Shown here piece by piece: positions 17,013 through 26,428 of a stretch of DNA of 64,000 bases (position 1 is its first letter; each line of letters begins with the position of its first letter). The stretch spans positions 9,728 through 73,727 of the forward strand of contig CAZRDM010000011.1 of the NCBI GenBank assembly GCA_964598845.1. The letters are read 5' to 3'. The notes beneath the pieces were generated by a model. It saw only the letters and a program-made list of their open reading frames with translations. It was not told the origin of the DNA and did not search any database. The position numbers and the translations under genes were made by a program. This DNA comes from FEN-987 sp964598845. Its GTDB lineage: Archaea; Thermoproteota; Bathyarchaeia; 40CM-2-53-6.

Positions 17013-17327
17013 GTGAGTGACAACTACGTCAAAGTCGGTCAACTTGGTGATTTTCCCGCAGGCAAGATGAAGAGAGTTAGGGTCGGCGGAGAGGAAGTCG
17101 TCGTGGCCAATGTTGAGGGCAACCTCTACGCCATCACGGCGATCTGTACCCATCGAGGAGGACCATTAGAAGAAGGAGAACTTGACGGTAGGATAGTAAT
17201 CTGCCCATGGCATGGAGGCCAGTTTGATCTCACAACGGGCAAAGTTGTTAGTCCACCGCCCGTGAAGGACGAAGTGGCCTACGAAGTGAAGATAGAAGGG
17301 TCAGACGTACTGCTCAGGAGGAAGTAG
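17013..17327 (+). CDS. Rieske-type [2Fe-2S] ferredoxin
   Basis: A soluble Rieske protein of about 104 residues. The two ligand motifs are CTHRGGPL and CPWHGGQFD, the Cys-X-His and Cys-X2-His pairs of a 2Fe-2S cluster, as in NirD-like and dioxygenase ferredoxins. There is no membrane anchor. I chose GTG 17013 (VSDNYVKVGQL) because Rieske ferredoxins normally start just before this strand; a TTG at 16950 would add 21 unmatched residues. Its partner oxidoreductase is not evident nearby. Confidence 0.88.
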   Translation: MSDNYVKVGQLGDFPAGKMKRVRVGGEEVVVANVEGNLYAITAICTHRGGPLEEGELDGRIVICPWHGGQFDLTTGKVVSPPPVKDEVAYEVKIEGSDVLLRRK

Positions 17328-17332
17328 GTGGT

Positions 17333-19732
17333 TCACGGCGGTCCTTCCATTCGCCGTTTCGTCAACAAGACGATTAGAATGACTCCTGCCGAGAGAACGA
17401 TGATAGCCACATAGGTTTGAACTGGATAGGTGAGCACATAAACTGCCGTCACGGATTTCGGACGGTCAACAGTCACCGATTCATTCAGTATCTGTGCATC
17501 GTCAGTAACCCAATAGATCAGAACGTATTCAGCTCCCAAATAACCGAGGAAGCTTGAGCCGGGAACCCGTGCTGTGGCTCCTATCTTCACAGTTGTGTTT
17601 GCATCATACCATCCTGTTCCGGTAGTTTGGTCATAAGGCGAGTTCACTGACAAGAAGTACTGGGTGGTGTAGTTGAGAATCCTTAGGATGCTTTGGGTCG
17701 CGGTCAGGTTTCCATCTTGCAGCCGGTATCTCGTCCCTGTCTTTCCTTGGAGCAGAAAATCCGCTGTGAGCGTGTGCGAAGCTCCCTTGAGGAAGTGTAT
17801 GTTCGTCCAAGAATCTCCCGCTAGCCGCAGTGATTCTCCTCCATCCACTTGAACCGATGCTTCGAGGGATTCTGGTATCCCTCGCGCGATTAGCGTTACC
17901 CTGAAGAATCCCGTTGCAGTTCTGGTGTCAAGTTTTCCAAACCCCCAGATCGGAGATCCACCGGCGAGCAATCCAGTGTGTGAATCAAGTAGAGCTGCTC
18001 CCCTGAGAATTCTCGGCAAGTCGGCAGCTCGAAGATGGGGATCGTACTGGAGCATTAGGGCAATCGCCCCCGCTACGTGGGGTGTGGCCATGCTTGTACC
18101 GGCAAGAATTCTGTGATACGCATCAGGGTCGGTCTCTCTTCTCGGGACGCTACTTGATCTTGCGGACGTTATTAGCATCCCAGGAGCGGCCACATCCGGT
18201 TTGATTCTTCCATCCCTCGTAGGTCCCCAAGAGCTAAACTGGGCAATCTCGCCGACCGTAGCGCTTATTCCCAGAGTCTGGCCGTTCATTCCCCTCCAAG
18301 AACTCTTCGTTACATAAGCGCCCACAGTAACCACGTAACGCGCTGTACCTGGGATCCCTATGGTGTTGTAAGGATCGATATCGTAGGCAGCTCCGGGAAG
18401 GAAGAAGGCGCCCGGCAAGGAACATGTTGCGGTATCAAGCCAAGCATCCCATTTGCCCTGAGAATTGATTTCGACCGCAGTCAAAGTTACGCTCCAGCCT
18501 TCACTCGGAAGTGATGTTGGTGAGTTGACCTCAAGAAATAATTCCTTGCCGACATCGGTCGCGCTGGTCAAACCGGTGATATTCCCGTAACTGCTCGTAA
18601 CTCCTCGGGGCGGTGTTGGAATCGTGTAGATCTTTCCGTCAGGCGTGGTTAGTCTGGCGTCGATCCTGTCCTGCGGCGAGTACCACACGTCCATTTGAAG
18701 GGCGGTCGTGGTTTGCTTCACGGCTATTTCAAGAGTGACACTTTCGCCTTGGGACAATTGTCCTCTAGCGTGCCCATCGTCGCGAGCTGAATTACCGGCC
18801 GCGACAACGACCGGTGTACCTGCCCTAACAAAAGCATCAAGCCCAAGCTCCAAGGGATCGGTTCCATCATGCGCACCAATGTTTCCACCTAGGCTCAGAT
18901 TGATGACGGCTCGCTTGCCAAGTTCGTCTGCTTTCTTCACTATGTAGTTGAGTCCGTCAAGAATTTGAGTAACATCAAATGTCCAGCTGGCACCCCCGCA
19001 CACTTCATGCCCGCTCTTGACGAAAATTATACCCGCGCCAGGAGCAACTCCAGTGTAGTTCGCAGTCGCCTGCCCGGTGCTTGCGGCGATTCCAGCCACA
19101 TGCGTGCCGTGACCGAAAGTATCATGTTCTGGACATCTCTTGGCCTGAATCTCGCTCCAAGCGCATTCGTATCCGTATCCAAAGCCCACGGGCGGGCGAC
19201 CTTTGATCGTCTGATCCCAGACGTACAGGATCTTTGTCGTCCCGTTAGGGAATATGAAATCGGGGTGCGTAGTGTCTATGCCAGTATCGACGAATCCGAT
19301 TACCACACCTTCACCGGTCACATTTCGCCCATAAGGATCCTTAACCTCATGCCACACCGTGACCGCTCCAATATCGGGTACGCTTTTTTCCAGATAGACA
19401 TTGAGTGAGCGCGGTTTCTGAACTTGCGAAATGAATGGTAGCTTCTCCACCTTTGTCAATGAACTGGCATGAATGTGTAGAACAGCAATGGGACCTGCAA
19501 TCGTCGTCACAGTTCCCAAGCTAGTGAGTAGCTGAACTTCGTGTGGCTTGAGATCGTGGTCACTTGAAACAAGCACTGAGATTGCGTCTTCCGGTATCTG
19601 TTGACGAGAGTCTAGCTCAATTGTGTTAAGTAGGGGGGCCTCCATGCTGTTCATTATGGGGGCAACGGCTAGAGTTAGAATTATGATGCTCAGAAATGGA
19701 ACCGTTTTCCTCACTAGTAATTCCCAGTTCAC
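17333..19732 (-). CDS. Membrane-anchored subtilisin-like serine protease
   Basis: An exported S8 peptidase of about 799 residues. The catalytic triad is visible: Asp in GFVDTGID (about 149), His in GHGTHVAG (about 208) and Ser in GTSMATPHVAG (about 547). The N-terminus has a signal sequence (VPFLSIIILTLAVAP), followed by an inhibitor-type propeptide; a large insertion separates His and Ser regions. A C-terminal helix (VAIIVLSAGVILIVLL) with a KRR tail anchors it. GTG 19732 overlaps the priL stop as GTGA and is preferred; an upstream in-frame start at 19831 would lie inside priL. Confidence 0.9.
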   Translation of the reverse strand: MNWELLVRKTVPFLSIIILTLAVAPIMNSMEAPLLNTIELDSRQQIPEDAISVLVSSDHDLKPHEVQLLTSLGTVTTIAGPIAVLHIHASSLTKVEKLPFISQVQKPRSLNVYLEKSVPDIGAVTVWHEVKDPYGRNVTGEGVVIGFVDTGIDTTHPDFIFPNGTTKILYVWDQTIKGRPPVGFGYGYECAWSEIQAKRCPEHDTFGHGTHVAGIAASTGQATANYTGVAPGAGIIFVKSGHEVCGGASWTFDVTQILDGLNYIVKKADELGKRAVINLSLGGNIGAHDGTDPLELGLDAFVRAGTPVVVAAGNSARDDGHARGQLSQGESVTLEIAVKQTTTALQMDVWYSPQDRIDARLTTPDGKIYTIPTPPRGVTSSYGNITGLTSATDVGKELFLEVNSPTSLPSEGWSVTLTAVEINSQGKWDAWLDTATCSLPGAFFLPGAAYDIDPYNTIGIPGTARYVVTVGAYVTKSSWRGMNGQTLGISATVGEIAQFSSWGPTRDGRIKPDVAAPGMLITSARSSSVPRRETDPDAYHRILAGTSMATPHVAGAIALMLQYDPHLRAADLPRILRGAALLDSHTGLLAGGSPIWGFGKLDTRTATGFFRVTLIARGIPESLEASVQVDGGESLRLAGDSWTNIHFLKGASHTLTADFLLQGKTGTRYRLQDGNLTATQSILRILNYTTQYFLSVNSPYDQTTGTGWYDANTTVKIGATARVPGSSFLGYLGAEYVLIYWVTDDAQILNESVTVDRPKSVTAVYVLTYPVQTYVAIIVLSAGVILIVLLTKRRMEGPP

Positions 19733-20805
19733 TTCTTGGCAGTACCGCGAAGGCGTTTCCTTCTCCTTTGCCTGAAAATGATCGCGGCCTTCTTTCGATA
19801 GTAAGATAATGGATGAGTTATTTGGGCGCATAACTGGTCAGGGTTCACGCAAAGACCGTGAGTCTGCATTGTATGGCAGTTGGGGGCTGTATATTTTCTT
19901 CGTGAACCACGTTTCCCCGCTATGTGCTCCACTTGGTACCTCGCCATTCTCTCATCGAAGTCCGTAAATGACTTGAACATTTTGAGCAGTTCTTCCTCGC
20001 TAGTTCCGACATTCAGTAGGAACGCCGCCATAGCGAATCTTCCCATGTGTGAAATGTGTTTGCCGGTTTGGAGAAGACTAAGTAGATTCTTCTGGCATGG
20101 CGGCATGGCTATTGTCATGACTGCTCTTGGCATCTCATCGGCGGCAAAATACTGGGAGCGAACCTTCAAGACTGAACGAAGAGGCTCCACGTGTGCTTCC
20201 AGTTCATTTGGCAGAGCTATTTGTGAATCGGATGTCTTCGTAAGTACCTTCGTCTGAACTTCCTCCTCCAAGAGACGAGCGAAATCTTCGCGCGGCAGTA
20301 GAACATAGCCCTCCGTGAGAATCCTGTTGACCAGTTTCCACTTCAAGTCATGTATTCTTGCGGAATTGCGTACGTAGTCCCTGAAGTGCAGAGCGAAATC
20401 GAAGTGAGTTCCGCCAATCTCCCGATCTGCTAGCCTAGTATCCCATCCAAAGGAACCTGTTGCGATCTGAAGCAGTTTCTCGGGAGGTTCTTCCCTCAAC
20501 AGCTGATACGCTCTCTTTGCTTCGACGAGCGCATAGCGTCTTCGAGTTCTATCGTCTCCAATAGCGCTTATCAACATTAGAGCTGTCGGATAGGCGAGAA
20601 TGTCAACGTCTTCCTGTGTTAGATCGGTGGAGATCTTCCCGCCGAGAACGGCCTGTTTAACTCGTTCGATGGCTCGTTCAAGGATTGGCAAGAACTCAGG
20701 TTTCCCCAGTTCCGCGGGCTCTAGGTTGAATGATCTTATGAAGTCCGAGGCTTCAATTGTGAAAGGAAATTTTGCAAGATCAAGTTTCGTCAGTAGTGCT
20801 TGCAT
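19729..20805 (-). CDS. priL: DNA primase large subunit PriL
   Basis: The non-catalytic primase subunit regulates PriS and holds an Fe-S cluster. Its 358 residues include the helical N-terminal region and the C-terminal conserved core with cysteines in PPCQKNL, PNCHTMQTHGLC and QLCAQITHP, the four-cysteine pattern of PriL, plus the GKHISHMGRFA segment. It lies 63 bases after pcn on the minus strand and overlaps the subtilase gene by four bases. Start at ATG 20805. Confidence 0.95.
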   Translation of the reverse strand: MQALLTKLDLAKFPFTIEASDFIRSFNLEPAELGKPEFLPILERAIERVKQAVLGGKISTDLTQEDVDILAYPTALMLISAIGDDRTRRRYALVEAKRAYQLLREEPPEKLLQIATGSFGWDTRLADREIGGTHFDFALHFRDYVRNSARIHDLKWKLVNRILTEGYVLLPREDFARLLEEEVQTKVLTKTSDSQIALPNELEAHVEPLRSVLKVRSQYFAADEMPRAVMTIAMPPCQKNLLSLLQTGKHISHMGRFAMAAFLLNVGTSEEELLKMFKSFTDFDERMARYQVEHIAGKRGSRRKYTAPNCHTMQTHGLCVNPDQLCAQITHPLSYYRKKAAIIFRQRRRKRLRGTAKK

Positions 20806-20868
20806 TATAGTTGCCTCTCGTGAGGCAATATGAGTTTGAAGTGCGTGGGTCTGTTCGCGTTGCTCCTA

Positions 20869-21621
20869 CTACTCCGCCTCGATTCTGGGAGCCAAATAAT
20901 AGAGTAACTTACCTTGTTGGGGCATCTCATACTCGAGCTTCACAGGCATGTTCGTCGAGAACTCCACTGTGACGATCTCAGCCGCCACGGATCCAGCCTT
21001 AGAGATTTCCGCAAGGTAATTCAAGTTAAAGGTTGCCTTGCATGGCTCTTTGACCTCCAACTCCAAGAGCACGTCACTTCCCTTTTCCAACTCGATCTTT
21101 GCACCACTCAATTCCGTAACCGCTTCCGCCACGAATCTCTCTTGAGTACTTTCGAAGCGAACATTGTCGCTAACGGTCTGAATCTGGTCGATAATATCCT
21201 TGAAGCTTGAACTGATCATCTTGATCTTCGAGGTGAAAGTGATCTTTGGCGTTGGGACTTCTTCGTCGCCCGGATCGAGTGTGGGAAGCGTGAAGGTCGT
21301 TCTCCATTTTCCTTTGATCACCATGCTCAGTTTCCGAGTGTTTTCATCGTAGGACATCTCCAAGGGTTCCGAGCCTGCGCCGCGTAGTTTCTTGACAATA
21401 TCGGTCACGTTCAAACGAATCTTAGTTGGTTGAAGGCATGTGTATTCATCGAAAGCAGATTTGTTCCACTCAAAGTCAACCATCGCTACATGAGATGGAT
21501 CCATAGACCTGAGTTTGATCCCTTCGGGAGTAGCATTGAAATCCGCTTCCTCTATTAATGTCGAAATGGCAGCTAGAAGATTCTTCCAGAGTCTAGCATC
21601 ACCGATCGTTGCCTTGAACAA
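20869..21621 (-). CDS. pcn: DNA polymerase sliding clamp PCNA
   Basis: A complete 250-residue PCNA with the standard start FKATIGDARLWKNLL, GIKLRSMDPSHVAMVDFEW, the interdomain connecting loop around DPGDEEVP, and the C-terminal YYLAPRIEAE. It forms the trimeric clamp that tethers polymerases and other PIP-box proteins; the Pol IV in this window has a plausible PIP box. TTG 21621 is the start. It sits between tfs and priL in a conserved archaeal replication-transcription block. Confidence 0.97.
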   Translation of the reverse strand: MFKATIGDARLWKNLLAAISTLIEEADFNATPEGIKLRSMDPSHVAMVDFEWNKSAFDEYTCLQPTKIRLNVTDIVKKLRGAGSEPLEMSYDENTRKLSMVIKGKWRTTFTLPTLDPGDEEVPTPKITFTSKIKMISSSFKDIIDQIQTVSDNVRFESTQERFVAEAVTELSGAKIELEKGSDVLLELEVKEPCKATFNLNYLAEISKAGSVAAEIVTVEFSTNMPVKLEYEMPQQGKLLYYLAPRIEAE

Positions 21622-21705
21622 TTCTCAACCACCAAATACTCGACGACGTTTAGTGAGATGTCTTTTCGTACTTTAATTGAGCGGTCTGAACCTAAGAAGC
21701 GAAAT

Positions 21706-22029
21706 CTAGGAGCTCTCACGCCATGTGCTCCCGCAACTTACGCAGCGGAAGAACTGGGTAGATGATTCGTCTGCACCACGCGTCTGAACAAGCCAGTAGA
21801 ATGCCTCTTTATGCCCACACTTGGGGCAGTCTACCCTAGTCTTGGGCAAGGTTCGAATCTTCTGCTCTTCCTTGCCTATGACAACTACGTTCTCTTTCTG
21901 TTGCTCGAGTCTCTGTATCGTGCGGTCTGAGCGCTTGGTTTCATACCCACATTTCGGACAGCTGAGTACAACGGACTTCTGTTTCTTAGTTGGGAGAAGC
22001 GCCAACCCGCATTTTGGGCAAAATTGCAC
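21706..22029 (-). CDS. tfs: Transcription cleavage factor TFS
   Basis: A 107-residue protein with an N-terminal zinc ribbon (FCPKCG, CPKCGYET) and a C-terminal TFIIS-type ribbon (CPKCGHKEAFYWLVQTRGADESSTQFFRCVSCG). The RGADE acidic hairpin contains the catalytic Asp-Glu that stimulates RNA cleavage by stalled RNA polymerase. Starts at GTG 22029, 16 bases after the DUF99 gene. Confidence 0.95.
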   Translation of the reverse strand: MQFCPKCGLALLPTKKQKSVVLSCPKCGYETKRSDRTIQRLEQQKENVVVIGKEEQKIRTLPKTRVDCPKCGHKEAFYWLVQTRGADESSTQFFRCVSCGSTWRESS

Positions 22030-22045
22030 TTTCGATAACGACCGG

Positions 22046-22618
22046 CTAGGCCAATCCCTGTGGGTTCCTTTTAAGGGTTACTTGGTGCATCCCGTAGAAC
22101 TTCGACTTCAGACTCCTTGCGACCACGTCCGCAACTCTAACAGCTTCGGGCAGGCTTCGCCCCTCCGCGCAGCTGACCCCAAAGATTTCGCCCACCATAT
22201 CGTAACTTATCCCGGTAGCCTTCACCCAGGTGTGCCTGCCACGTATCTTGATCCCATAATGCATTGTCTTCATCGCTCTTCGGGGTTTCTGTGACTTTCT
22301 TGGGCTACGATATTCGTCACTAATTGCCATCACAGGTATGCCGATCACGTCAGCCAAAGCGGCGATATCGATGTGATTTCCAGGCACTAGGTCTGCTCTC
22401 GATAGAATGACGGCACGGATTTGTGAGTACTGCTTCGATTGACGTATTGCTCTAGCTAAAGGAGAAATATAATCGCCTTGATCTTTTCGTATCCAACATG
22501 TCAATACGCCGTCAAGCCACAGGCTTCCTCTGAAGACGATGCCGACTACTGGGACCTTATCCCATTTAACCTTGGGAGCGCTTAGACCAAGTATCCTTGC
22601 TTCTTTCTTGATTACCAT
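22046..22618 (-). CDS. DUF99 (UPF0215) family protein
   Basis: The 190-residue protein matches DUF99 proteins, an archaeal family with an endonuclease V/RNase H-like fold: VVGIVFRGSLWLDGVL with an aspartate, ILSRADLVPGNHIDIAALAD and IPVMAISDEYR. The DNA or RNA substrate is unknown for the family. It is between an RNase III-fold gene and tfs. Starts at ATG 22618. Confidence 0.8.
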   Translation of the reverse strand: MVIKKEARILGLSAPKVKWDKVPVVGIVFRGSLWLDGVLTCWIRKDQGDYISPLARAIRQSKQYSQIRAVILSRADLVPGNHIDIAALADVIGIPVMAISDEYRSPRKSQKPRRAMKTMHYGIKIRGRHTWVKATGISYDMVGEIFGVSCAEGRSLPEAVRVADVVARSLKSKFYGMHQVTLKRNPQGLA

Positions 22619-22629
22619 CAGCTCCTCAG

Positions 22630-22998
22630 CTACTTCGCACTCAACTTTTGAGCTGCAAGCTTTAGTAATTCTGGAAGTCCGGCTGCTGGGCCATCTGGAT
22701 TCTGAGCAAGGGTTCTTACACTATTCTCGATCGTTATGATCTTCCTACGGTAAGCTTCTGCTAGGATGGATTCAGAAGCGTTTGCGAGATCCTTCTTCGT
22801 CACACGTGTCCCAAGAAAATCTCGCAGTCCCGCGAGCCTAAACGCCTCCGCCAGGACACGGTCGCTAACCTTAGCCGCTCGAGGATGACCACCTATTTCA
22901 GTCAGAGCCAAAGAATAGACAAAATTAACGTATGCGTCCCCTAGACTCGCCAGTCCCTTATCGCGCATGATTTGGCGAATATGCTCGAGATTACTCAT
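22630..22998 (-). CDS. Small RNase III-fold-like helical protein
   Basis: A 122-residue, all-helical protein. The segment SLGDAYVNFVYSLALTEIGG resembles the helix of RNase III-fold proteins (LGDAxxxF), but the classical ERLEFLGDS catalytic signature is not intact, so activity is doubtful. Its start overlaps the rpoL stop by one base. It sits in the rpoL-DUF99-tfs run, so an RNA-related job is likely. The family assignment is by pattern and should be treated as tentative. Confidence 0.55.
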   Translation of the reverse strand: MSNLEHIRQIMRDKGLASLGDAYVNFVYSLALTEIGGHPRAAKVSDRVLAEAFRLAGLRDFLGTRVTKKDLANASESILAEAYRRKIITIENSVRTLAQNPDGPAAGLPELLKLAAQKLSAK

Positions 22999-23282
22999 CA
23001 GATTGTTCCGACGGCTTTCGCAAATTTCTCATTGAACTCATTGTTGCGCGCTTGGATATTGGACAAGGCGTTTAGCAGTATCTTCTCAGGCGACGCGTCA
23101 CGTTTCGTCCTCATGTAGACTATGCTTGATCTTATTAGTGGGTGAGGTTGGTCGTATCCTGCAATCTCAACGTTCTTGTCTTCGAGGAGAACATTCTGCA
23201 GGAGATTGCAGAACGTGTGGTCCTCTCCTATTATCTCGAATCTTAACTCGTTCTTCGTCTTCGAAATGACTTTCACTTCCAT
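22998..23282 (-). CDS. rpoL: RNA polymerase subunit Rpo11 (RpoL)
   Basis: The 94-residue protein has the conserved archaeal/eukaryotic Rpb11 core: EIIGEDHTFCNLLQNVLL and HPLIRSSIVYMRT. It dimerises with Rpo3 in polymerase assembly. It starts with ATG 23282 directly after the csl4 stop and ends on the next gene's start, so transcription and translation with csl4 are probably coupled. Confidence 0.95.
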   Translation of the reverse strand: MEVKVISKTKNELRFEIIGEDHTFCNLLQNVLLEDKNVEIAGYDQPHPLIRSSIVYMRTKRDASPEKILLNALSNIQARNNEFNEKFAKAVGTI

Positions 23283-23861
23283 CTAAGACACCCCTGACTT
23301 TCCGTAGTCTTCAGCGAGTCTCCTTCTCTCTATATTTCCACATGAGGAGCATTGAAGTCTCCTGTTCATTATCGTCAGCACTGCCCCGCATTTCGAGCAG
23401 AAGGCCTTCACCACTCCCAGACCTCTTCCAGCCGTCGTCAATTGCGGGATCCTGTTGGTCGTATCTATTACCCTCGCTCGGAGGATGTCGCCCGCTTTGC
23501 AAACGTCCGACATGTTTCTTTCGAACCTGGGACTTGATGAAGAAATATGGAGGATCGCGGTGAAAGGATTCTGCAGTGTCCTTCCATCAATTTTCCAGAT
23601 ACTCACCGTAGCCATCTTCTCCTGAGCATGAGTCACCGATGCGAGCACCGTCGTCCCTTCTTTGGGAAGGACCGGTATTCTTGTGATGGGTACAACCGTT
23701 ACACGCTTATTTCTAGTATCAATTCTTGCAGTTCCAGTGAAATTCGCGTAGATGGTGCCTTCCTGCTCGTAGGTACCAGGTCCAGGGATAAATTCCTCTA
23801 CGACGCCCAGCCTATCCCCTAGGATCACGGGGTGACTTACTTCACGTGCTGTCCTACTCAA
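23283..23861 (-). CDS. csl4: Exosome subunit Csl4
   Basis: Csl4 is an RNA-binding cap protein of the archaeal exosome. The 192-residue protein has the N-terminal domain (VILGDRLGVVEEFIPGPGTYEQEG), a central S1 domain (GDILRARVIDTT) and a C-terminal zinc ribbon (CSKCGAVL, CSSCGNIE). TTG 23861 is the start. The order csl4-rpoL is common among archaea. Confidence 0.95.
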   Translation of the reverse strand: MSRTAREVSHPVILGDRLGVVEEFIPGPGTYEQEGTIYANFTGTARIDTRNKRVTVVPITRIPVLPKEGTTVLASVTHAQEKMATVSIWKIDGRTLQNPFTAILHISSSSPRFERNMSDVCKAGDILRARVIDTTNRIPQLTTAGRGLGVVKAFCSKCGAVLTIMNRRLQCSSCGNIERRRLAEDYGKSGVS

Positions 23862-23991
23862 TTAGACTTAACTCCGAAACAGATATTCTTCTTCGAAGCT
23901 CGCGGAATCCGCGACTTATCTTCTTGCTACTTCACAGATTCGCGAGCGCTTAGATTACAGTCCCGTATATAAGGTGCCGCATGAGTTGCCC

Positions 23992-24639
23992 CTACCTGCG
24001 AATGATCCTCAGTAGGTCAACGTCTACGTGATGCTTCTTCTTGGTGTGGAAATCAAATTGATGAGGAATTTCCATCCTAGTTCTTATTGCTGTATGAACC
24101 TTTGATTCATGTGCATTCAACCATCGCTCAATGAACGCGCGTGTAGAAGACTTGTGTATGCTATAGATTACCCCGCTCAATTTCAGCGCGACGCGTAGGA
24201 ATCTGATGTCCGCATGCGCTTGCTTAGTTCCAAACGGAGGATTCATGACAACCGTATCAAATGGTCCACGCAATGCCCCAATATCGCCTAGAACCCAATC
24301 CACTTCAGCATCGAGTAGCCTACCACTCCTCTTGGCTTCGTTCAAACCCAAGTTGTCCAGATCAATTCCGACCACTTCTCGTGCTCCCAGGATGGAGGCG
24401 CCTATTGCCAGCCGCCCTGTTCCGGTGCCGAGGTCTGCGACTGTTTTCGCTTCGATATCTCCGTGCACATAGCAGGCAAGAAAGAGCATCTCCGCGGCCA
24501 AGTCAGCAGGGATTGTGTATTGTTCAAGCGTGACCTTTGGACGGGGGTGAATGCTAACCCCTTGAAGCGCGATGGCGAGATCCTGCTTCCGGTACTTGAT
24601 CGTTCTGCGCGAAACCTCTTCTTTCTCCAAGTCATCCAC
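23992..24639 (-). CDS. METTL5-like N6-adenine RNA methyltransferase
   Basis: A 215-residue class I methyltransferase with SAM motif VADLGTGTGRLAIGA at about residues 67-81 and the catalytic NPPFGTKQAHAD starting at residue 133. The AD-x-x-FL pattern after NPPF and the C-terminal FHTKKKHHVDVDLLRI are METTL5-type features; the human relative makes m6A in 18S rRNA. GTG 24639 is the start. It follows dph2 by 30 bases on the same strand. Confidence 0.87.
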   Translation of the reverse strand: MDDLEKEEVSRRTIKYRKQDLAIALQGVSIHPRPKVTLEQYTIPADLAAEMLFLACYVHGDIEAKTVADLGTGTGRLAIGASILGAREVVGIDLDNLGLNEAKRSGRLLDAEVDWVLGDIGALRGPFDTVVMNPPFGTKQAHADIRFLRVALKLSGVIYSIHKSSTRAFIERWLNAHESKVHTAIRTRMEIPHQFDFHTKKKHHVDVDLLRIIRR

Positions 24640-24669
24640 CCTGTAGGGCGGTGATGCGAGGCACGATAC

Positions 24670-25680
24670 CTAATGCCACTCCTCCAGAGTCATTCCTTTG
24701 GTGTAGTCTTCCCAGGTCTTCTTTCCCAATACGACCATGACCTCTTCGGGGTTTAGAATCGGCTTTCGATAACGGTCTTGATCATCCGTGCTTATCCGAG
24801 GGCACGAAATTTGTACGTAAGCCTCAAGATCGGTGAAAGACTCTAGGGTTTCTGGTATCACTTCATTAGCACAGATCAAAACTACGGAATACCCATTCTC
24901 CTCCAACATTTTCTTGAGTCGGCGGGCCAGCGGCATGTTCGTTTGGCTGCTCTTCAAGCCAAGAATGATCCCAGTTTTCTTGGCTTCTTTGAAGCGGGTG
25001 ATGTTGATCCATCGTTTACGCAGAAGTTTTCTGCATGTTTCAGTCATGTCTTTGGCGGTCTGCTGGAATGGATCGACTACGATAGTGCGTTTGCCGGTGG
25101 CGAGAGGTATTCCGAGAGCGTGAAACTCCCCTCCGCTTAGAACGACAATTGCCTCCACTTTCTCAAAAATCGCTCGAACGCTGCCATAGTCGCATCCCAA
25201 CACCTGTCCAGCGTACTTGAGCCATCCCGAGGAGCGACCGATCAGTACTTGCTTCCCATGTTCTTCTAGAATCTTCTTTGCCCTATCGATCTGGTGTACA
25301 TGTTGAATGTTAGAGGCGAGACCTATCACGTGTTCACTATCAAGCAACTGGACGGCTTGAAGCATCGCTTCGTCGATCGAGGCGGCAGCACGAGCCTCGA
25401 CGTATAATACATCCTCTTCGGAAAATTCCCCTGGAATCTCCGCATGTCCAACATGGACCAGCAGATCCGCTTGGACACGTTGCTTCGGGTATAACGCAAG
25501 ATCACAAGCCCCGTAGCATGGATCTCCTGAAATGAAGAGCTCCGCGTCGGTTTCTCTTTCCAGTAGCTTCGCGAATTCGAAGCCGAGAGGCTTCAGTCCC
25601 TCGGGCATTTGAAGAAGGACTCTTCTAGCTCCTCTTTTCTTGATCTCATCAATGATACGGTTTTCTTCTAGTTGGTACAT
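24670..25680 (-). CDS. dph2: Diphthamide biosynthesis radical-type enzyme Dph2
   Basis: Dph2 is a [4Fe-4S] enzyme that adds the aminocarboxypropyl group of SAM to the elongation factor 2 histidine. Cysteines sit at C59 (DPCYGACD), C163 (LGCDYG) and C293 (ISCPR), the spacing of the three cluster ligands known in the archaeal enzyme. Length 336 aa is normal. ATG 25680 is the start. Elongation factor 2 itself is not in the window. Confidence 0.95.
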   Translation of the reverse strand: MYQLEENRIIDEIKKRGARRVLLQMPEGLKPLGFEFAKLLERETDAELFISGDPCYGACDLALYPKQRVQADLLVHVGHAEIPGEFSEEDVLYVEARAAASIDEAMLQAVQLLDSEHVIGLASNIQHVHQIDRAKKILEEHGKQVLIGRSSGWLKYAGQVLGCDYGSVRAIFEKVEAIVVLSGGEFHALGIPLATGKRTIVVDPFQQTAKDMTETCRKLLRKRWINITRFKEAKKTGIILGLKSSQTNMPLARRLKKMLEENGYSVVLICANEVIPETLESFTDLEAYVQISCPRISTDDQDRYRKPILNPEEVMVVLGKKTWEDYTKGMTLEEWH

Positions 25681-25853
25681 TCCTTGACTGTAGGCTAGCT
25701 GGACGACTGCCTAACTTAACCGTTCCCTTATGCGGCACCTCATATGACACGTTCAGAACGGGTGTCTTGCGAGATTCCTGCGGGGCTCTAAGCCAGAAGT
25801 AATGGGACAAGACGCTGTTTTCTTGAAGACTAGTTCTGCCTAAAGAGCAGCTT

Positions 25854-26402
25854 CTACGGTTGGGGCACTTGTGCGGTCTGTATCATCAGTTTCTCTTGGG
25901 AGATGATGCAGGCAACTGGAAGCTTCGTTGACGCAACTCGGAGAGACTGCTTCGCAGCTTCGACAGCGTTGCCATTCACATAGACATCTATGAGAGATTG
26001 ACTGGGCTTGACTCTGGCTGCTCTTCCCATTGGTTTGCCGAATGCTCTTCTCATTCCTTCCTGCAGTCTGTCTGCGCCAGCCGTAGCGATCATACGGTTT
26101 TCTCGCAGGACGACATGGGGGTAGACACGTAAATGTACCTTGTAACCCGTCTCGCCCAAGGCGTCGAAGAGGACTTTGTTAGCCGCTACACGGGCGGCTT
26201 CGAGAGCATTGTGCCTTATTTGAACTGGGGCCTGTGCTACCAGTGAGAATCTGTATTCGAAATTCGATTTGGTGTCTCCCATCATGAATTTCGATATCTT
26301 CGGGGGCGGGGCACCGTGGATGTATTCTTCCCGGGTGTATGGTTGACCTTTGGGTTGTCTGTAATTTCTACCCTTCATGATTCGTCCACTCAACGAGGCC
26401 AT
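25854..26402 (-). CDS. rpl10e: Large ribosomal subunit protein uL16 (L10e)
   Basis: A 182-residue archaeal L10e: N-terminal RNYRQPKGQPYTREEYIHG, then QIRHNALEAARVAANK, YPHVVLREN and RLQEGMRRAFGKPMGRAARV. It binds 23S rRNA near the peptidyl transferase centre. It starts at ATG 26402, 26 bases after trmJ ends, and a 173-base stretch without a gene separates it from dph2. Confidence 0.96.
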   Translation of the reverse strand: MASLSGRIMKGRNYRQPKGQPYTREEYIHGAPPPKISKFMMGDTKSNFEYRFSLVAQAPVQIRHNALEAARVAANKVLFDALGETGYKVHLRVYPHVVLRENRMIATAGADRLQEGMRRAFGKPMGRAARVKPSQSLIDVYVNGNAVEAAKQSLRVASTKLPVACIISQEKLMIQTAQVPQP

Positions 26403-26428
26403 CGACAGTGCTTTGGCAGTACTTAAGT

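Noticed and set aside
19733..19831. A longer N-terminus for the subtilase
   Set aside because: It would lie wholly inside priL and precede the signal sequence with a charged stretch; the GTGA overlap start is a better fit.
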